Shown piece by piece: positions 49,095 to 58,015 of a stretch of 64,000 bases of DNA. The position numbers were made by a program, and so were the translations under genes. The notes under the pieces were generated by a model that had not been told where the DNA came from, searched no databases, and saw nothing but the letters and a program-made list of their open reading frames with translations. The first letter of the stretch is position 1; the number at the start of each line of letters is the position of its first letter. Source of the DNA: JAIUNP01 sp020161975. Its GTDB lineage: Bacteria > Pseudomonadota > Alphaproteobacteria > Rhizobiales > Beijerinckiaceae. The stretch is from the NCBI GenBank assembly GCA_036745275.1, contig DAIOGK010000006.1, positions 105,962 to 169,961 of the forward strand, given 5' to 3'.

Positions 49095-51083
49095 ATGTTT
49101 AGCTCAATCCGGCGCTGGGCTTCGGCGTTGCAGATCAGCTCCAATTCTGAAGAAGTCATTCGCGAGCAGTTTCGAACGCTCACGCATATGATCCCGTTTC
49201 TCTACACCATTTGCGTGCTCACTGCGGTGGCGCTCATGGCCACGTTCATGCATGGGGGCGCACCCAGCTGGCTTGCCTTCTGGCTACCGGGCAGCATCGC
49301 GCTGCTCATGGCCTATCGTCGGCACTACTGGATCGGCCTGCGCGGCACGGACCAGACCGCAAGCCTTGATTCCATCATTCGCACGATGCGCTCGGCACAG
49401 ATTCTCGGCCCCGTTTTCACGCTGGCCTTTTCGTTCATCGGCATCGGCCTCATCGGAACTGCCGACGCCTATCAGCAGTCGCTGTCCGTGGTCGCCATCT
49501 GGATCACGGCGATTGCCAGCGCCTTCTGTCTGTCCGTGTTGCCAACCGCCTCGATCCTGGTGGTCATCTGTTCCGCGACACCGTTGATCGGCGCCTTCCT
49601 CTACAATGGCGCCTTCCAGATGTTGATGCTGGCCGGCATCTTCACGGTCGTGTCGGCGATGATGGTGTATATGCTGCACGGCAACTTCACCAATTTCTCC
49701 GAGATCCTGAACTCGCGGCACCAGCTTGCGCTGCGCCAGCGGCAGACCGAGGCGGCGCATCGTGCCGTCACGCGCATGGCCTACACAGATACGCTGACCG
49801 ATCTTCCCAACCGTCGCGCCTTCGAGCGCCTGCTGAACGACCGCGTGTCCTCGGGCACGCTCAAGCCGTTCATCGTCGGTATTCTCGATCTCGACGGATT
49901 CAAGCCCGTCAACGATGCCTATGGCCATGCTGTGGGCGATGACGTGCTGATCGAGGCCGGACGGCGCCTTTCGACGCAGCTCAGAGGCGTCGGCACGCTG
50001 GCCCGCATGGGGGGCGATGAATTCGCCCTGATCGTGGATGGCCGTTTCAGCGCCGACGACATCAATCACCTGGCCTTGCGGCTTCGCTCCGTGTTCGACG
50101 AACCGATCATCGTCGGAGACGTTATCGTACGGTTGAGCTGCTCATTCGGCTTTTCCACCTACCCCGATTGCAGCGAGGATGCCGGTCGCCTCATCGACCG
50201 CGCGGACATGGCGCTTTACCGGGCCAAGGCCGATCATAACGGCAGCCATCGCATCTTCGATGCCAGCTATGAACGCTCCGCGATCGAACGCGCCATCATC
50301 GAGCAGGATCTGCGCGAGGCGATCCGTGCCGATGCGCTCCAGATCCATTTCCAGCCGATCATCAACCTCACCACTGGCAGGCTCTCCGGCTTCGAGGCGC
50401 TCGCTCGCTGGACCAGCCCGAGGCTCGGCCCGGTCTCTCCGGCGGTTTTCGTGCCCATCGCCGAGCAGTGCGGGCTGATCGAGGCCATGACGAACAGCCT
50501 CCTGCTCAAGGCCGCCCGCGTCGCCACACGCTGGCCGTCGCACCTGCGCCTTGCCTTCAATATGTCCGCCTACCAGATCGATAAGCCTGGATCGGGCCTG
50601 AAGATCATCAGCATCCTGGCCGAAGCCGGTCTGCCGCCGCACCGGTTCGAGGCGGAAATCACCGAAACAGCGATCCTCAAGAATGTCGAGGCCTCGCGCG
50701 TTGCCATCGAACTGATCAAAGCCGCCGGCGCACGGGTTGCACTCGATGATTTCGGCACCGGCTTTTCGAGCCTCAGCCACGTCAAGGACCTGCCGCTCGA
50801 CAAGATCAAGATCGACCGTTCCTTCGTGGACAAGGTGTGCACGGACGAGAAGATCGGCAATATCGTCCGCTCGATTATCCAGATGTGCGAATGCCTCGAC
50901 ATCGAATGCGTTGCCGAAGGCATCGAGCACGACGAGCACCTTGCCTTCCTCATCAAGCATAATTGCACCAGCGGTCAGGGTTTCCTGTTCTCGCGCCCCT
51001 TGCCGGAGACGCGCATTCCCAGCCTCATCACAGAAGATAGTGACAGCAATGTCCGCATTGCTGCGCGTGATCGCGCCGCCTGA
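49095..51083 (+). CDS. Membrane GGDEF-EAL cyclic-di-GMP protein inserted in the GTA cluster
   Basis: 662 residues from ATG 49095 (earlier in-frame ATGs at 49065 and 49083 lack a better site). About five or six membrane helices fill residues 35-200. GGDEF: DTLTDLPNRRAFERLL, LDGFKPVNDAYGH, signature RMGGDEFAL intact. EAL: IHFQPIINLTTGRLSGFEALARW, FNMSAY, TETAIL, ALDDFGTG, KIDRSFV, all key residues kept, so both synthesis and breakdown of cyclic di-GMP are possible. It sits on the opposite strand between terminase and portal; its stop TGA abuts the terminase stop exactly. Confidence 0.93.
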   Translation: MFSSIRRWASALQISSNSEEVIREQFRTLTHMIPFLYTICVLTAVALMATFMHGGAPSWLAFWLPGSIALLMAYRRHYWIGLRGTDQTASLDSIIRTMRSAQILGPVFTLAFSFIGIGLIGTADAYQQSLSVVAIWITAIASAFCLSVLPTASILVVICSATPLIGAFLYNGAFQMLMLAGIFTVVSAMMVYMLHGNFTNFSEILNSRHQLALRQRQTEAAHRAVTRMAYTDTLTDLPNRRAFERLLNDRVSSGTLKPFIVGILDLDGFKPVNDAYGHAVGDDVLIEAGRRLSTQLRGVGTLARMGGDEFALIVDGRFSADDINHLALRLRSVFDEPIIVGDVIVRLSCSFGFSTYPDCSEDAGRLIDRADMALYRAKADHNGSHRIFDASYERSAIERAIIEQDLREAIRADALQIHFQPIINLTTGRLSGFEALARWTSPRLGPVSPAVFVPIAEQCGLIEAMTNSLLLKAARVATRWPSHLRLAFNMSAYQIDKPGSGLKIISILAEAGLPPHRFEAEITETAILKNVEASRVAIELIKAAGARVALDDFGTGFSSLSHVKDLPLDKIKIDRSFVDKVCTDEKIGNIVRSIIQMCECLDIECVAEGIEHDEHLAFLIKHNCTSGQGFLFSRPLPETRIPSLITEDSDSNVRIAARDRAA

Positions 51084-52352
51084 TCAGAACCGCCGGACGC
51101 GTGGCGTACCATCCTGCGCCAATGACAGCGCCGTCACAGCCCAGACCAGTGCGTCCAGCCGATCGGGCGAGCGGCCATTTGCAAGCCCGTCCGGGCCGAA
51201 GTTCGCCAGTTCGTCCTCAAGCGCCGGAAAGGCGCCGGCATGGCGAACGCGGCCCTGTGCGTAAAGCGCGGCGACCGGTTCTGCCCGCACCGCCTTGCCG
51301 CGCGAGGCGCGCACCGGCGTCACCGGAACGCCCGCATCCGCCGCGCGTAAGACCTCGGCCACCATTGCGCCGCCCTGGTTGACTTCCGCAATCAGCGCAT
51401 CGGCCTCGAAACGGTGGTAGGTCGCCACCGCCCGCGCCGCCCAGACATCGGGCCGGGCACCGTCAACAGACGCATCGGCGAGCACATAGGCGATGCCGTC
51501 CCGCGCAAGGCCCACGGCGATGATGCCGCAGCCGCCACAGCGTTTGCCGCCGGCGGGCGGGTCCACGGCCACCACGATGCGGGCAAGATCGGGCGCGCGC
51601 TCGACCCGCGCCCGCTCGATCAGCCCACGCGGGAACAATGCATCGGGATTGTCCTCGATGAACAGACCATCGAGTTCCTGTCGGCCAAGCCGCGTACCTT
51701 GATAGCGACGGACGACGCCACTCAGGAACTCGGGCGCGAGATTATAGGCATTCTTCAATGTCGCTGCATGGGTCAGCGCCGTCGTCAGGTCTTCCGCAAG
51801 ACGTTTCAGCAGCGGAATGCCGCGCGGGGTCGTGGTGATCACCTGCCGGGGCGCTTCGCCAAGGCGCAGGCCGAATTGCAGCATGTCAAAGGTTGCATCG
51901 GCCTGCCGCCATTTTCCCAGCTCGTCAGCCCAGGCCGCACCGAACTGCGGCCCGCGCAAACTTTCAGGGTCCTCGGCGGAAAAGCCCTGCGCCACCGCTC
52001 CGTTGGGCCAGACCAGACGGCGGCGGCTGACCTGCCATTCCGGCCGCTCATCGCGCGGATGGATGGCAAGCAGACCGGAAACGCCCTCGATCATCACCTC
52101 GCGAAGGTCCTGTGCCGTTTCCGCGACCAGTGCAATGCGCCCCACCGGGGCGGTTGCGAACGGCGGACGCCCCAGCGCGATGCCGCGCACCCATTCCGCA
52201 CCCGTGCGCGTCTTGCCGGCCCCGCGCCCGCCCAGCACCAGCCAGGTGGTCCAGGGCCGGCCATTCGGCGCCAGGGCAGGCGGAAGCTGGTCGGCGCGCG
52301 CCCACATCGGCCAATCGTGTAACAGGCTCTCGCGCTCGATTTCACTCAGCAT
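51084..52352 (-). CDS. GTA large terminase (orfg2-like)
   Basis: 422 residues from ATG 52352, 11 bp after the small-terminase stop; an ATG at 52457 would add 35 residues overlapping orfg1. ATPase Walker A VLGGRGAGKTRTGAEW, Walker B region QFGAAWADELGKW, motif III ITTTPRGIPLL, then nuclease domain with IVVAVDPPAGG, IAEVNQGGAMV and SPDRLDALVWAVTAL. It packages random host DNA by headful in GTAs. Its 3' end abuts the inserted GGDEF-EAL gene. Confidence 0.95.
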   Translation of the reverse strand: MLSEIERESLLHDWPMWARADQLPPALAPNGRPWTTWLVLGGRGAGKTRTGAEWVRGIALGRPPFATAPVGRIALVAETAQDLREVMIEGVSGLLAIHPRDERPEWQVSRRRLVWPNGAVAQGFSAEDPESLRGPQFGAAWADELGKWRQADATFDMLQFGLRLGEAPRQVITTTPRGIPLLKRLAEDLTTALTHAATLKNAYNLAPEFLSGVVRRYQGTRLGRQELDGLFIEDNPDALFPRGLIERARVERAPDLARIVVAVDPPAGGKRCGGCGIIAVGLARDGIAYVLADASVDGARPDVWAARAVATYHRFEADALIAEVNQGGAMVAEVLRAADAGVPVTPVRASRGKAVRAEPVAALYAQGRVRHAGAFPALEDELANFGPDGLANGRSPDRLDALVWAVTALSLAQDGTPRVRRF

Positions 52353-52362
52353 ACTGATGAAA

Positions 52363-52692
52363 TCAATCGCCCTGCCCTTCCGCAGCAAGCTCCGCCATGC
52401 GTGCTGCAATGCGTCGGCGGAAGTCGTCGAAGTCACGGGGGGTATTGGCAACGTCATCCGATTCCCTTGGCTTGCCTCTGGCCTTGATGTCCTGATCCAG
52501 CGCCACGAGATCGCGCACGGTGCGGGCCAGAACGGCCAACGTCTTTGCATCACGTTCGAGGCTGGCGGGGTCGCCCCCGGCCTCGACCAGTCGGGTTTCA
52601 ATCTCTCCAACCTGCCGATCCGCCGTTCGCCAGAGGCGGGCCACCAGCGCCGCGCGGGGAACGCCCCGGCGCCCCTTACCCGCGCCCGACAT
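52363..52692 (-). CDS. GTA small terminase (orfg1-like)
   Basis: 109 residues from ATG 52692 behind GGAGACTGATC. Basic N-terminus and helices (VPRAALVARLWRTADRQVGEIETRLVE, TLAVLARTVRDLVALDQ), as in rhizobial GTA gp1. Lacks a clear DNA-binding HTH, which is usual for GTA small terminases that package without sequence specificity. First gene of the cluster. Confidence 0.85.
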   Translation of the reverse strand: MSGAGKGRRGVPRAALVARLWRTADRQVGEIETRLVEAGGDPASLERDAKTLAVLARTVRDLVALDQDIKARGKPRESDDVANTPRDFDDFRRRIAARMAELAAEGQGD

Positions 52693-52723
52693 GATCAGTC
52701 TCCACGATCACGGCGCTGCAACA

Positions 52724-52749
52724 CAAAAAGCGCCGCAAAAGATGCGGCG
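52724..52749 (-). terminator. Rho-independent terminator in the leader of the GTA cluster
   Basis: On the minus strand CGCCGCA (52749-52743) and TGCGGCG (52737-52731) close a five-base loop followed by CTTTTT. It lies only 31 bp upstream of the orfg1 start, too close to fit a promoter in between, so transcription of the GTA must pass it. It may act as an attenuator or insulate against read-through from 53340. Confidence 0.7.
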
Positions 52750-52974
52750 CGCAGATGATCGTCAGGATCATCGCCAACTCCCCAAGATTGTCCGGATGTT
52801 TGCCCCGGCGGGCGGCAAGAGCGCCTCACCCGCAATTCCGGAGCATGGGTAAAGATTATAGGATCATCGTCACGATGTCAAGATTAAATTCATATTTCAA
52901 AATCGTGTTTGTGCCCCCTCTTGCAGGTTGTGTTCGCGCAGCGCACTCTTAGGTCATGGTCCGGGGAGGCTCAC
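52750..52974. promoter_or_regulatory. Probable promoter region of the GTA cluster and of the divergent secreted-protein gene
   Basis: About 225 bp upstream of the GTA leader terminator. The stretch 52850-52915 is AT-rich compared with its surroundings (runs such as GATTAAATTCATATTTC), a likely promoter or regulator-binding zone. TCCGGA occurs twice (52789 and 52838 region). No -10/-35 pair or known GafA/CtrA site could be assigned by eye. Confidence 0.35.
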
Positions 52975-53292
52975 TTGCGCAAACTTCTGTTTGTTTTGGC
53001 GTTGTTCGGTCTGCCGGGCGGGACGGCACTGGCTGATTCCATCGACGGCGAGTGGTGCGCGCCTGAAGGCGGGAAGAGTCTTGAAATCAGCGGGGCCACC
53101 ATCCGCACGCCTGGCGGCAAGCAGGTGAGCGGCGATTACCGGCGCTACAGCTTCAGTTATGTCGCTCCGGACGGCGACTGGGAGGCGGGACAGGCGATCG
53201 ACCTGCAATTCATCCGCCGTGTCGGTGTGCGCGTCACAATCCGGGGCGGTGCCGAGAGCATCTGGAAGGTTTGCCCGCCCGGCATAAGTTGA
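52975..53292 (+). CDS. Small exported protein of unknown function
   Basis: 105 residues from TTG 52975 with GGGGAGG upstream. Signal peptide (LRKLLFVLALFGLPGGTALA), mature part with DGEWCAPEGGKSLEISG and VRVTIRGGAESIWKVCPP; two Cys may pair. Resembles small beta-sandwich proteins that precede the GTA in no particular family known to me. Confidence 0.7.
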   Translation: MRKLLFVLALFGLPGGTALADSIDGEWCAPEGGKSLEISGATIRTPGGKQVSGDYRRYSFSYVAPDGDWEAGQAIDLQFIRRVGVRVTIRGGAESIWKVCPPGIS

Positions 53293-53339
53293 ATGATCCG
53301 AAGGCTCTGATCTCCGGCGTGCAGCAGCGTGTCCGCCAA

Positions 53340-53888
53340 CTACAGCGTCTCGGCCTCACAACTGGTATTGCGCAGTTGCTTCATCACCCCTTCCCGCTCG
53401 GAATCGGTGCGAACGAGGCTGCGGACCAGAACGATGCCGATGTCGACGGGCGCGGTGACGCGGAGTTCCTGAACGGGATCGTCATCGGAATCGAGTGCCG
53501 TGATCTTGTCCATCTGCTCGCTGGTGGCAATCACGACATCGACAACGCCCTGCGTCGCGGCCTTTTCCGTCAGGCTGTGGAAAATGCCGGCGCCCTTCCG
53601 CAAGAAGAGGATGGTGGTGGGCCAGTCCGCGGTGGCAAGCCGCACGCGCACCGGCCCCCGGTCGAGCACGAAACGGCAGACGGCGACCGCCTGCGCCGGG
53701 TCGGTATAGGGCAGTGCGTTGCGGACTTCCGTCGCGGAAAGCACGATCATGCTGTTGTCACGCGCCAGCGCGCTCGCCCGCAGGAAGCCGTCACGCGTTG
53801 CCACCCAGGGCATCACAAGCACCGTGGACAGATGGATGATGCCAGCCACCACCAAAACCAGAAGCGTGTAGATGAACGGTCCGATCAT
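53340..53888 (-). CDS. DUF1254-type membrane protein
   Basis: 182 residues. N-terminal helix (IGPFIYTLLVLVVAGIIHLSTVLVMPW), then a periplasmic domain with RNALPYTDPAQAVAVCRFVLDRGPVRVRL and LPYTDP as in DUF1254 proteins. Overlaps the DUF1214 gene by four bases; the two domains often occur together, elsewhere fused. Function unknown; envelope location. Confidence 0.8.
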   Translation of the reverse strand: MIGPFIYTLLVLVVAGIIHLSTVLVMPWVATRDGFLRASALARDNSMIVLSATEVRNALPYTDPAQAVAVCRFVLDRGPVRVRLATADWPTTILFLRKGAGIFHSLTEKAATQGVVDVVIATSEQMDKITALDSDDDPVQELRVTAPVDIGIVLVRSLVRTDSEREGVMKQLRNTSCEAETL

Positions 53889-54463
53889 CGGCAGGCCTGT
53901 CGCCGGATCGCCGGCATGGAGGCGGCATCCAGCGCATTGAGATTTGAGGAAACCTGCGTGTCATAAAGGCGCAGGCTGACTTCAAAATCGATGTCCGGCT
54001 GAAGCGGCAGCCAGTTGCCGGGTTGCGGATCGGGCGAGAGCAGGAATTCGGGCTGTGCGCGCTCGAACACCAGAATCTCGCTGGAGGTGTAACCGCCGCG
54101 CAGGCCGGCGGCTTCCGCTGTCGTGCCATCGCCGCGATAGACCGTCAGCGTCCAGTAAGCCGCTTGCGGCACGGGCCCGACCACGCGGTAGGTGCAACGG
54201 CCCGTCAACCGGGCGCCGTCTGAATCGCGACTGGCCCGAAACTGCACTCCCTCGGCGGTCGCCAGCGGCACCTCCCCACGAGCAGCCAGCAACGCCTTGG
54301 AATAGGGATCAGCGTCCACCGAGCCGATGCGCGGCCGCGTGATCCACGGCCCGGCCTGATGGACGCCGAAATCCGGCGGGCGCTCAACCGCGAGGGTGGT
54401 GAGGCTGAGGCCGATCAGGACGCCGGCCAGAACCGACAGGAAAGCCCAGACAAGTTTGGTCAC
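53885..54463 (-). CDS. DUF1214-domain membrane protein
   Basis: 192 residues. N-terminal helix (LVWAFLSVLAGVLIGLSLTTLAV), then DUF1214 features: DADPYSKALLAARGEVPL, YWTLTVYRGDG, FERAQPEFLLSPDPQPGNWLPLQP. Coupled to the DUF1254 gene. Unknown function. Confidence 0.8.
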   Translation of the reverse strand: MTKLVWAFLSVLAGVLIGLSLTTLAVERPPDFGVHQAGPWITRPRIGSVDADPYSKALLAARGEVPLATAEGVQFRASRDSDGARLTGRCTYRVVGPVPQAAYWTLTVYRGDGTTAEAAGLRGGYTSSEILVFERAQPEFLLSPDPQPGNWLPLQPDIDFEVSLRLYDTQVSSNLNALDAASMPAIRRQACR

Positions 54464-54514
54464 GGTGCCGATGATGCAAGAGACGCAAGGATGTCCCTGC
54501 TTAACCGATACGCC

Positions 54515-54532
54515 CGCCCGTGGGAACGGGCG
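54515..54532 (-). terminator. Hairpin after the penicillin-binding protein gene
   Basis: CGCCCGT (54515-54521) and ACGGGCG (54526-54532) flank a GGGA loop four bases after the minus-strand stop. There is no clear T tract, so it may be a weak terminator or 3'-end stabiliser. Confidence 0.4.
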
Positions 54533-54536
54533 ATTG

Positions 54537-56747
54537 TCAGTTCAGCCGGGTGAAGCCCGGGACGCTCGGCGTCAGGTCGGGAGACAGGGAAGCGCCGGGC
54601 CGGTTGCTGACCGAGCGCATTGTGGACTCGATGTTGGAAATCACCTGCGCCGAGCGCCGGCTCAGACGTACGCTGGCGGTGCGGCTTGCAGCGGCATCCG
54701 CACTGGGCCGGGCGGCCGGGCGCGGCGCGTTCACAGTCTGGAAGCTGCGTGTGCCCCCCTCCGTCTCGACGCCGTAAAGCGGGCGCAGGTCCACGTCAGT
54801 ATGGGCAAATTCCATGATGTCGTGCCAGGCCTGCGCCGGCAGGGAGCCGCCGGTCATGTTCTCGGTGGGCGTGGAATCATCGTTTCCGAACCAGACCGCG
54901 CCGACATAGTTGCCCGTGTAGCCAACAAACCAGGCGTTCTTGTATTCGTCCGACGTGCCGGTCTTTCCGGCGGTCTTGACGCCGGGCAGCAGGGCGCGGC
55001 GCCCCGTGCCCTCCTCGGTCACCTTGTTCAGCATCTGGTTCATGTCGGCTGCGATGGAACTTGCGAGAATCTGCTCATTGCGGATCTCGGGCCGCGCCGG
55101 CTGATAGATGAGCTGATCCCGGCTGTTGCGGATCTCAAGCGCCGCATAGGGCCGCGCTTTCTTGCCGCCGCTGGCAAAAACCGCAAATGCGCCCGCCATG
55201 TCAGCCACCGTCACCTCTACCGAACCGATGGGCAGCGATGTCATGTCGCGCAGATCGCCGAGGCCGAGCCGCCGTGCCATGTCGATGACGAGACCACGCC
55301 CGGCCCTGTTGTTGCCGCGACCGATGGCGGTGGTGAGTTGCACGGGGATCGTGTTGTAGGATCGGGCCAGGGCCGTCGCGAGATCCGTCGTGCCGGCAAA
55401 GGAGCGCGAATAGTTGTTGACGCACCAGTTACCGACGCAGGTCGGTCGGTCAGTGACACGCGTTGACGGCTTCATGCCCTCGACATGCTGGAGCGCGGCC
55501 GCATAGACCACCGGTTTGAAGGACGATCCCGGCTGGCGCAACGCATGGGTGGCGCGGTTGAACTGGCTCGCGCCATAGTCGCGCCCGCCGAACATGGCTT
55601 TCACCGCCCCGTCCGGCTCCAGAATGACTGCGGCGGCCTGATCGACATCATAGTTGGGCGCATCGCGGCGCAAGATGGTTTCAAGCGCCTGCTCGGTGTT
55701 TTTCTGGAGCGCGACATCAATTGTCGTCTTGACGCGCAAGACGCGCTCATTGCCGAATTTGCCCTCCTCGGCGACGCGTTTGACCTCCTCGAAGGCAAAA
55801 TCGAGGAAATAGTCAGGCGAGAAGGCACGCTGTTGCTCGATGGCGGAGGCAGGGTTGCGCCGTGCAATCGCCACCTGCCCTTCCGTCATGAAGCCGGCAT
55901 CCACCATAGCGCCCAGAACATCCGCCGCGCGGGCACGGGCAGCCGGCAGGTTCACATGCGGCGCATAGCGCGAGGGCGCCTTGAACAGCCCGGCAAGCAT
56001 GGCGGATTCCGCCAGCGTCAGGTCCTTGACGTTCTTTCCGAAATACTGCTGGGCCGCCGCCTGGACGCCGAAGATGCCGTTCCCCATGTAGGCGCGGTCA
56101 AGATAGAGCTTGAGAATCTCGCGTTTGGTCAGCCGCGCCTCCAGCCACAGGGCGAGGAAGGCTTCCTTGATCTTCCGCTCCAGCGAGCGTTCATTCGACA
56201 GGAACAGGTTCTTGGCCAATTGCTGCGTCAGGGTGGAGCCGCCCTGCACCACGGAATTGGCGCGGGCATTGACGACAATCGCCCGGACGAGCCCCGGAAT
56301 ATCAATGCCGAAATGCTCGTAAAAGCGCCGGTCCTCGGTCGCGAGCGTCGCCTTGATCAGGTGATCGGGCAGGCTGTCGAGATCGAGGGAATCGTCATGC
56401 CGGATGCCGCGCTTGCCGATTTCGTTGCCCGCCCGGTCGTAAAAGGTTACGGCAAGATCCTGCTTTTTCAGCCAGTTCTCGTCATCCACCTCGCGGAAGG
56501 CCGGCAGGCCCAGCGTCAGCAGCAGCGCCAGTCCGGCGGTGCCCCAGGTCAGTCCCTCGGACAGCACGAAGACCGTCGCCTTTTTCCCGCCCGTGACCTT
56601 GAAACGGTCCATGAAGGCGGAATAATTGGCGTAGGTATTCGCAAAATGCCGGAGAGCCCCGTAAAGACCGGAGTCGACGAGCGCGTTGGCGTCGAGCCAT
56701 ACACGTTTGAGCCGAGTCGACAGGCTGACTGTCCGAATTTGCCGCAT
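54537..56747 (-). CDS. Class A penicillin-binding protein (PBP1A-type transglycosylase/transpeptidase)
   Basis: 736 residues. Cytoplasmic N-terminus, one membrane helix near 65-85, then a GT51 glycosyltransferase (TEDRRFYEHFGID, QGGSTLTQQLAKNL, KREILKLYLDRAYMGNGIFG). The transpeptidase has SxxK in RQPGSSFKPVVY, SxN in ARSYNT and KTG in AGKTGTS. It polymerises and crosslinks peptidoglycan. An Arg/Ser/Pro-rich tail of about 80 residues extends past the catalytic domain. Divergent from the YcgN gene. Confidence 0.95.
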   Translation of the reverse strand: MRQIRTVSLSTRLKRVWLDANALVDSGLYGALRHFANTYANYSAFMDRFKVTGGKKATVFVLSEGLTWGTAGLALLLTLGLPAFREVDDENWLKKQDLAVTFYDRAGNEIGKRGIRHDDSLDLDSLPDHLIKATLATEDRRFYEHFGIDIPGLVRAIVVNARANSVVQGGSTLTQQLAKNLFLSNERSLERKIKEAFLALWLEARLTKREILKLYLDRAYMGNGIFGVQAAAQQYFGKNVKDLTLAESAMLAGLFKAPSRYAPHVNLPAARARAADVLGAMVDAGFMTEGQVAIARRNPASAIEQQRAFSPDYFLDFAFEEVKRVAEEGKFGNERVLRVKTTIDVALQKNTEQALETILRRDAPNYDVDQAAAVILEPDGAVKAMFGGRDYGASQFNRATHALRQPGSSFKPVVYAAALQHVEGMKPSTRVTDRPTCVGNWCVNNYSRSFAGTTDLATALARSYNTIPVQLTTAIGRGNNRAGRGLVIDMARRLGLGDLRDMTSLPIGSVEVTVADMAGAFAVFASGGKKARPYAALEIRNSRDQLIYQPARPEIRNEQILASSIAADMNQMLNKVTEEGTGRRALLPGVKTAGKTGTSDEYKNAWFVGYTGNYVGAVWFGNDDSTPTENMTGGSLPAQAWHDIMEFAHTDVDLRPLYGVETEGGTRSFQTVNAPRPAARPSADAAASRTASVRLSRRSAQVISNIESTMRSVSNRPGASLSPDLTPSVPGFTRLN

Positions 56748-56818
56748 GTCTGTTCCGTAAAGAAACGGTTAATACGCTTGATGACTTGTTCCAGCCCGAA
56801 CTGCAAGGCCCATACCGA

Positions 56819-57292
56819 ATGACCAAGCCCTTCTGGCGCGCCAAATCGCTGGCTGAGATGTCGGCCAGCGAGTGGGAAAGCCTCTGCGACGGCTGCGGGC
56901 GTTGCTGCCTCGTCAAGCTTGAGGATGAAGATACCGGCGAAATTTACGCCACCGACATTGCCTGCCGCCTGTTCGATGAAGGCACCTGCCGTTGCCGGGA
57001 CTACGAGAACCGGTCGCAGATCGTGACCGATTGTGTGCGCCTGACGCCCGAGGTGGTGCCGACTCTGAACTGGCTGCCCGTCACCTGCGCCTATCGGCTG
57101 GTGCACGAGAAGAAGGACCTGCCCTGGTGGCATCCGCTGGTCTCTGGCCGTGCCGAAACCGTGGTGGATGCCGGCATTTCAGTCCTGGGGAAAACGGCAG
57201 GGCTTGAGACCGAATTCACGGAAAGTGAGACCATCGGCCATATCGTGCGATGGCCGAACCGCTGGCCCAAGGCGCGCAAGCCAAAGGTCTGA
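56819..57292 (+). CDS. YcgN/UPF0260 family cysteine-cluster protein
   Basis: 157 residues from ATG 56819 (MTKPFWRAKSLAEMS); an ATG at 56786 would overlap the PBP promoter region. Conserved Cys cluster SLCDGCGRCCLVKLED, ACRLFDEGTCRCRDYENR and PVTCAYRLVHE, probably metal binding. Function unknown in spite of wide distribution. Confidence 0.9.
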   Translation: MTKPFWRAKSLAEMSASEWESLCDGCGRCCLVKLEDEDTGEIYATDIACRLFDEGTCRCRDYENRSQIVTDCVRLTPEVVPTLNWLPVTCAYRLVHEKKDLPWWHPLVSGRAETVVDAGISVLGKTAGLETEFTESETIGHIVRWPNRWPKARKPKV

Positions 57293-57313
57293 GCAGCGCC
57301 GCTTTCAACCGGC

Positions 57314-58009
57314 TCAGGATTTCACGACCACCCGACGCTTGGCACCAGGCGCAGCCGGATGCGGAGCGGGCCGTGCATAGGGCGTTCCGCCGCAAAAGAC
57401 GGGGAGCCATTCTTCGAGCGCGATGAGTTGCCGTTCGGCCCCCACAACAGCGACCTCCGGCGCCACCAGAACCAGTTCTTCCAGCGCGCTGCGATTGGCC
57501 GCTGTCCGCTCGCTGAGGCGGCGACAATGTTCGGCCAGAAGTGCGGCGTCCATGGCGTCGCGATCCGCACCCATCGCGGCAGCTTTGGGATGCGCCGCGC
57601 CGAATGCCGCGCGGGCGCCGGCGCGGATGCGGGCCTTTTCCGCAAGATCGGGACGCAGCGCGGTGATTTCTTCGGACAATGCGTGGTCGATGGCGATGCG
57701 ATCAGCCAGGGCGTTGGCGCGGGCCACCGGCTCGGGCGGCAAGGCCGGCTCCGTCTGCCGAAAATGCGGCAGGCGATTCAGAAGATTGTCTTCGGGGAGT
57801 GTCTGGCCGATTTCAGGACCCGCCTCGCCCTTCCAGCGGGCGATTTTCTCGGGAATCGAGCCGAACAGCGGGGCGGTCGCGCGCGGGCGCCCGAAATCCC
57901 CGGCAGGCGCCGCACAGCCTGCGAGCAGTGACGTTACGGCAATCAGCAGGGCCGCTCTGGAATGGGGGCTTTTTCCCCCGGTCGCGCCGGCTTTCTGAAG
58001 CGCCGGCAC
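57314..58009 (-). CDS. Putative lipoprotein, unknown function
   Basis: 231 residues. Type II signal with lipobox LLAGC near residue 32, so probably an outer-membrane or periplasmic lipoprotein. The body is Ala/Arg-rich and helical (ADRIAIDHALSEEITALRPDLAEKARI). Ends with basic RRVVVKS. Family not recognised. Confidence 0.65.
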   Translation of the reverse strand: MPALQKAGATGGKSPHSRAALLIAVTSLLAGCAAPAGDFGRPRATAPLFGSIPEKIARWKGEAGPEIGQTLPEDNLLNRLPHFRQTEPALPPEPVARANALADRIAIDHALSEEITALRPDLAEKARIRAGARAAFGAAHPKAAAMGADRDAMDAALLAEHCRRLSERTAANRSALEELVLVAPEVAVVGAERQLIALEEWLPVFCGGTPYARPAPHPAAPGAKRRVVVKS

Positions 58010-58015
58010 TGATTC

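Noticed and set aside
33285..52692. Complete temperate prophage
   Set aside because: Gene content and order are those of a GTA (short tape measure, DUF2460, DUF2163, NlpC/P60, TIM-barrel tip) and there is no integrase, repressor, replication gene or attachment repeat.
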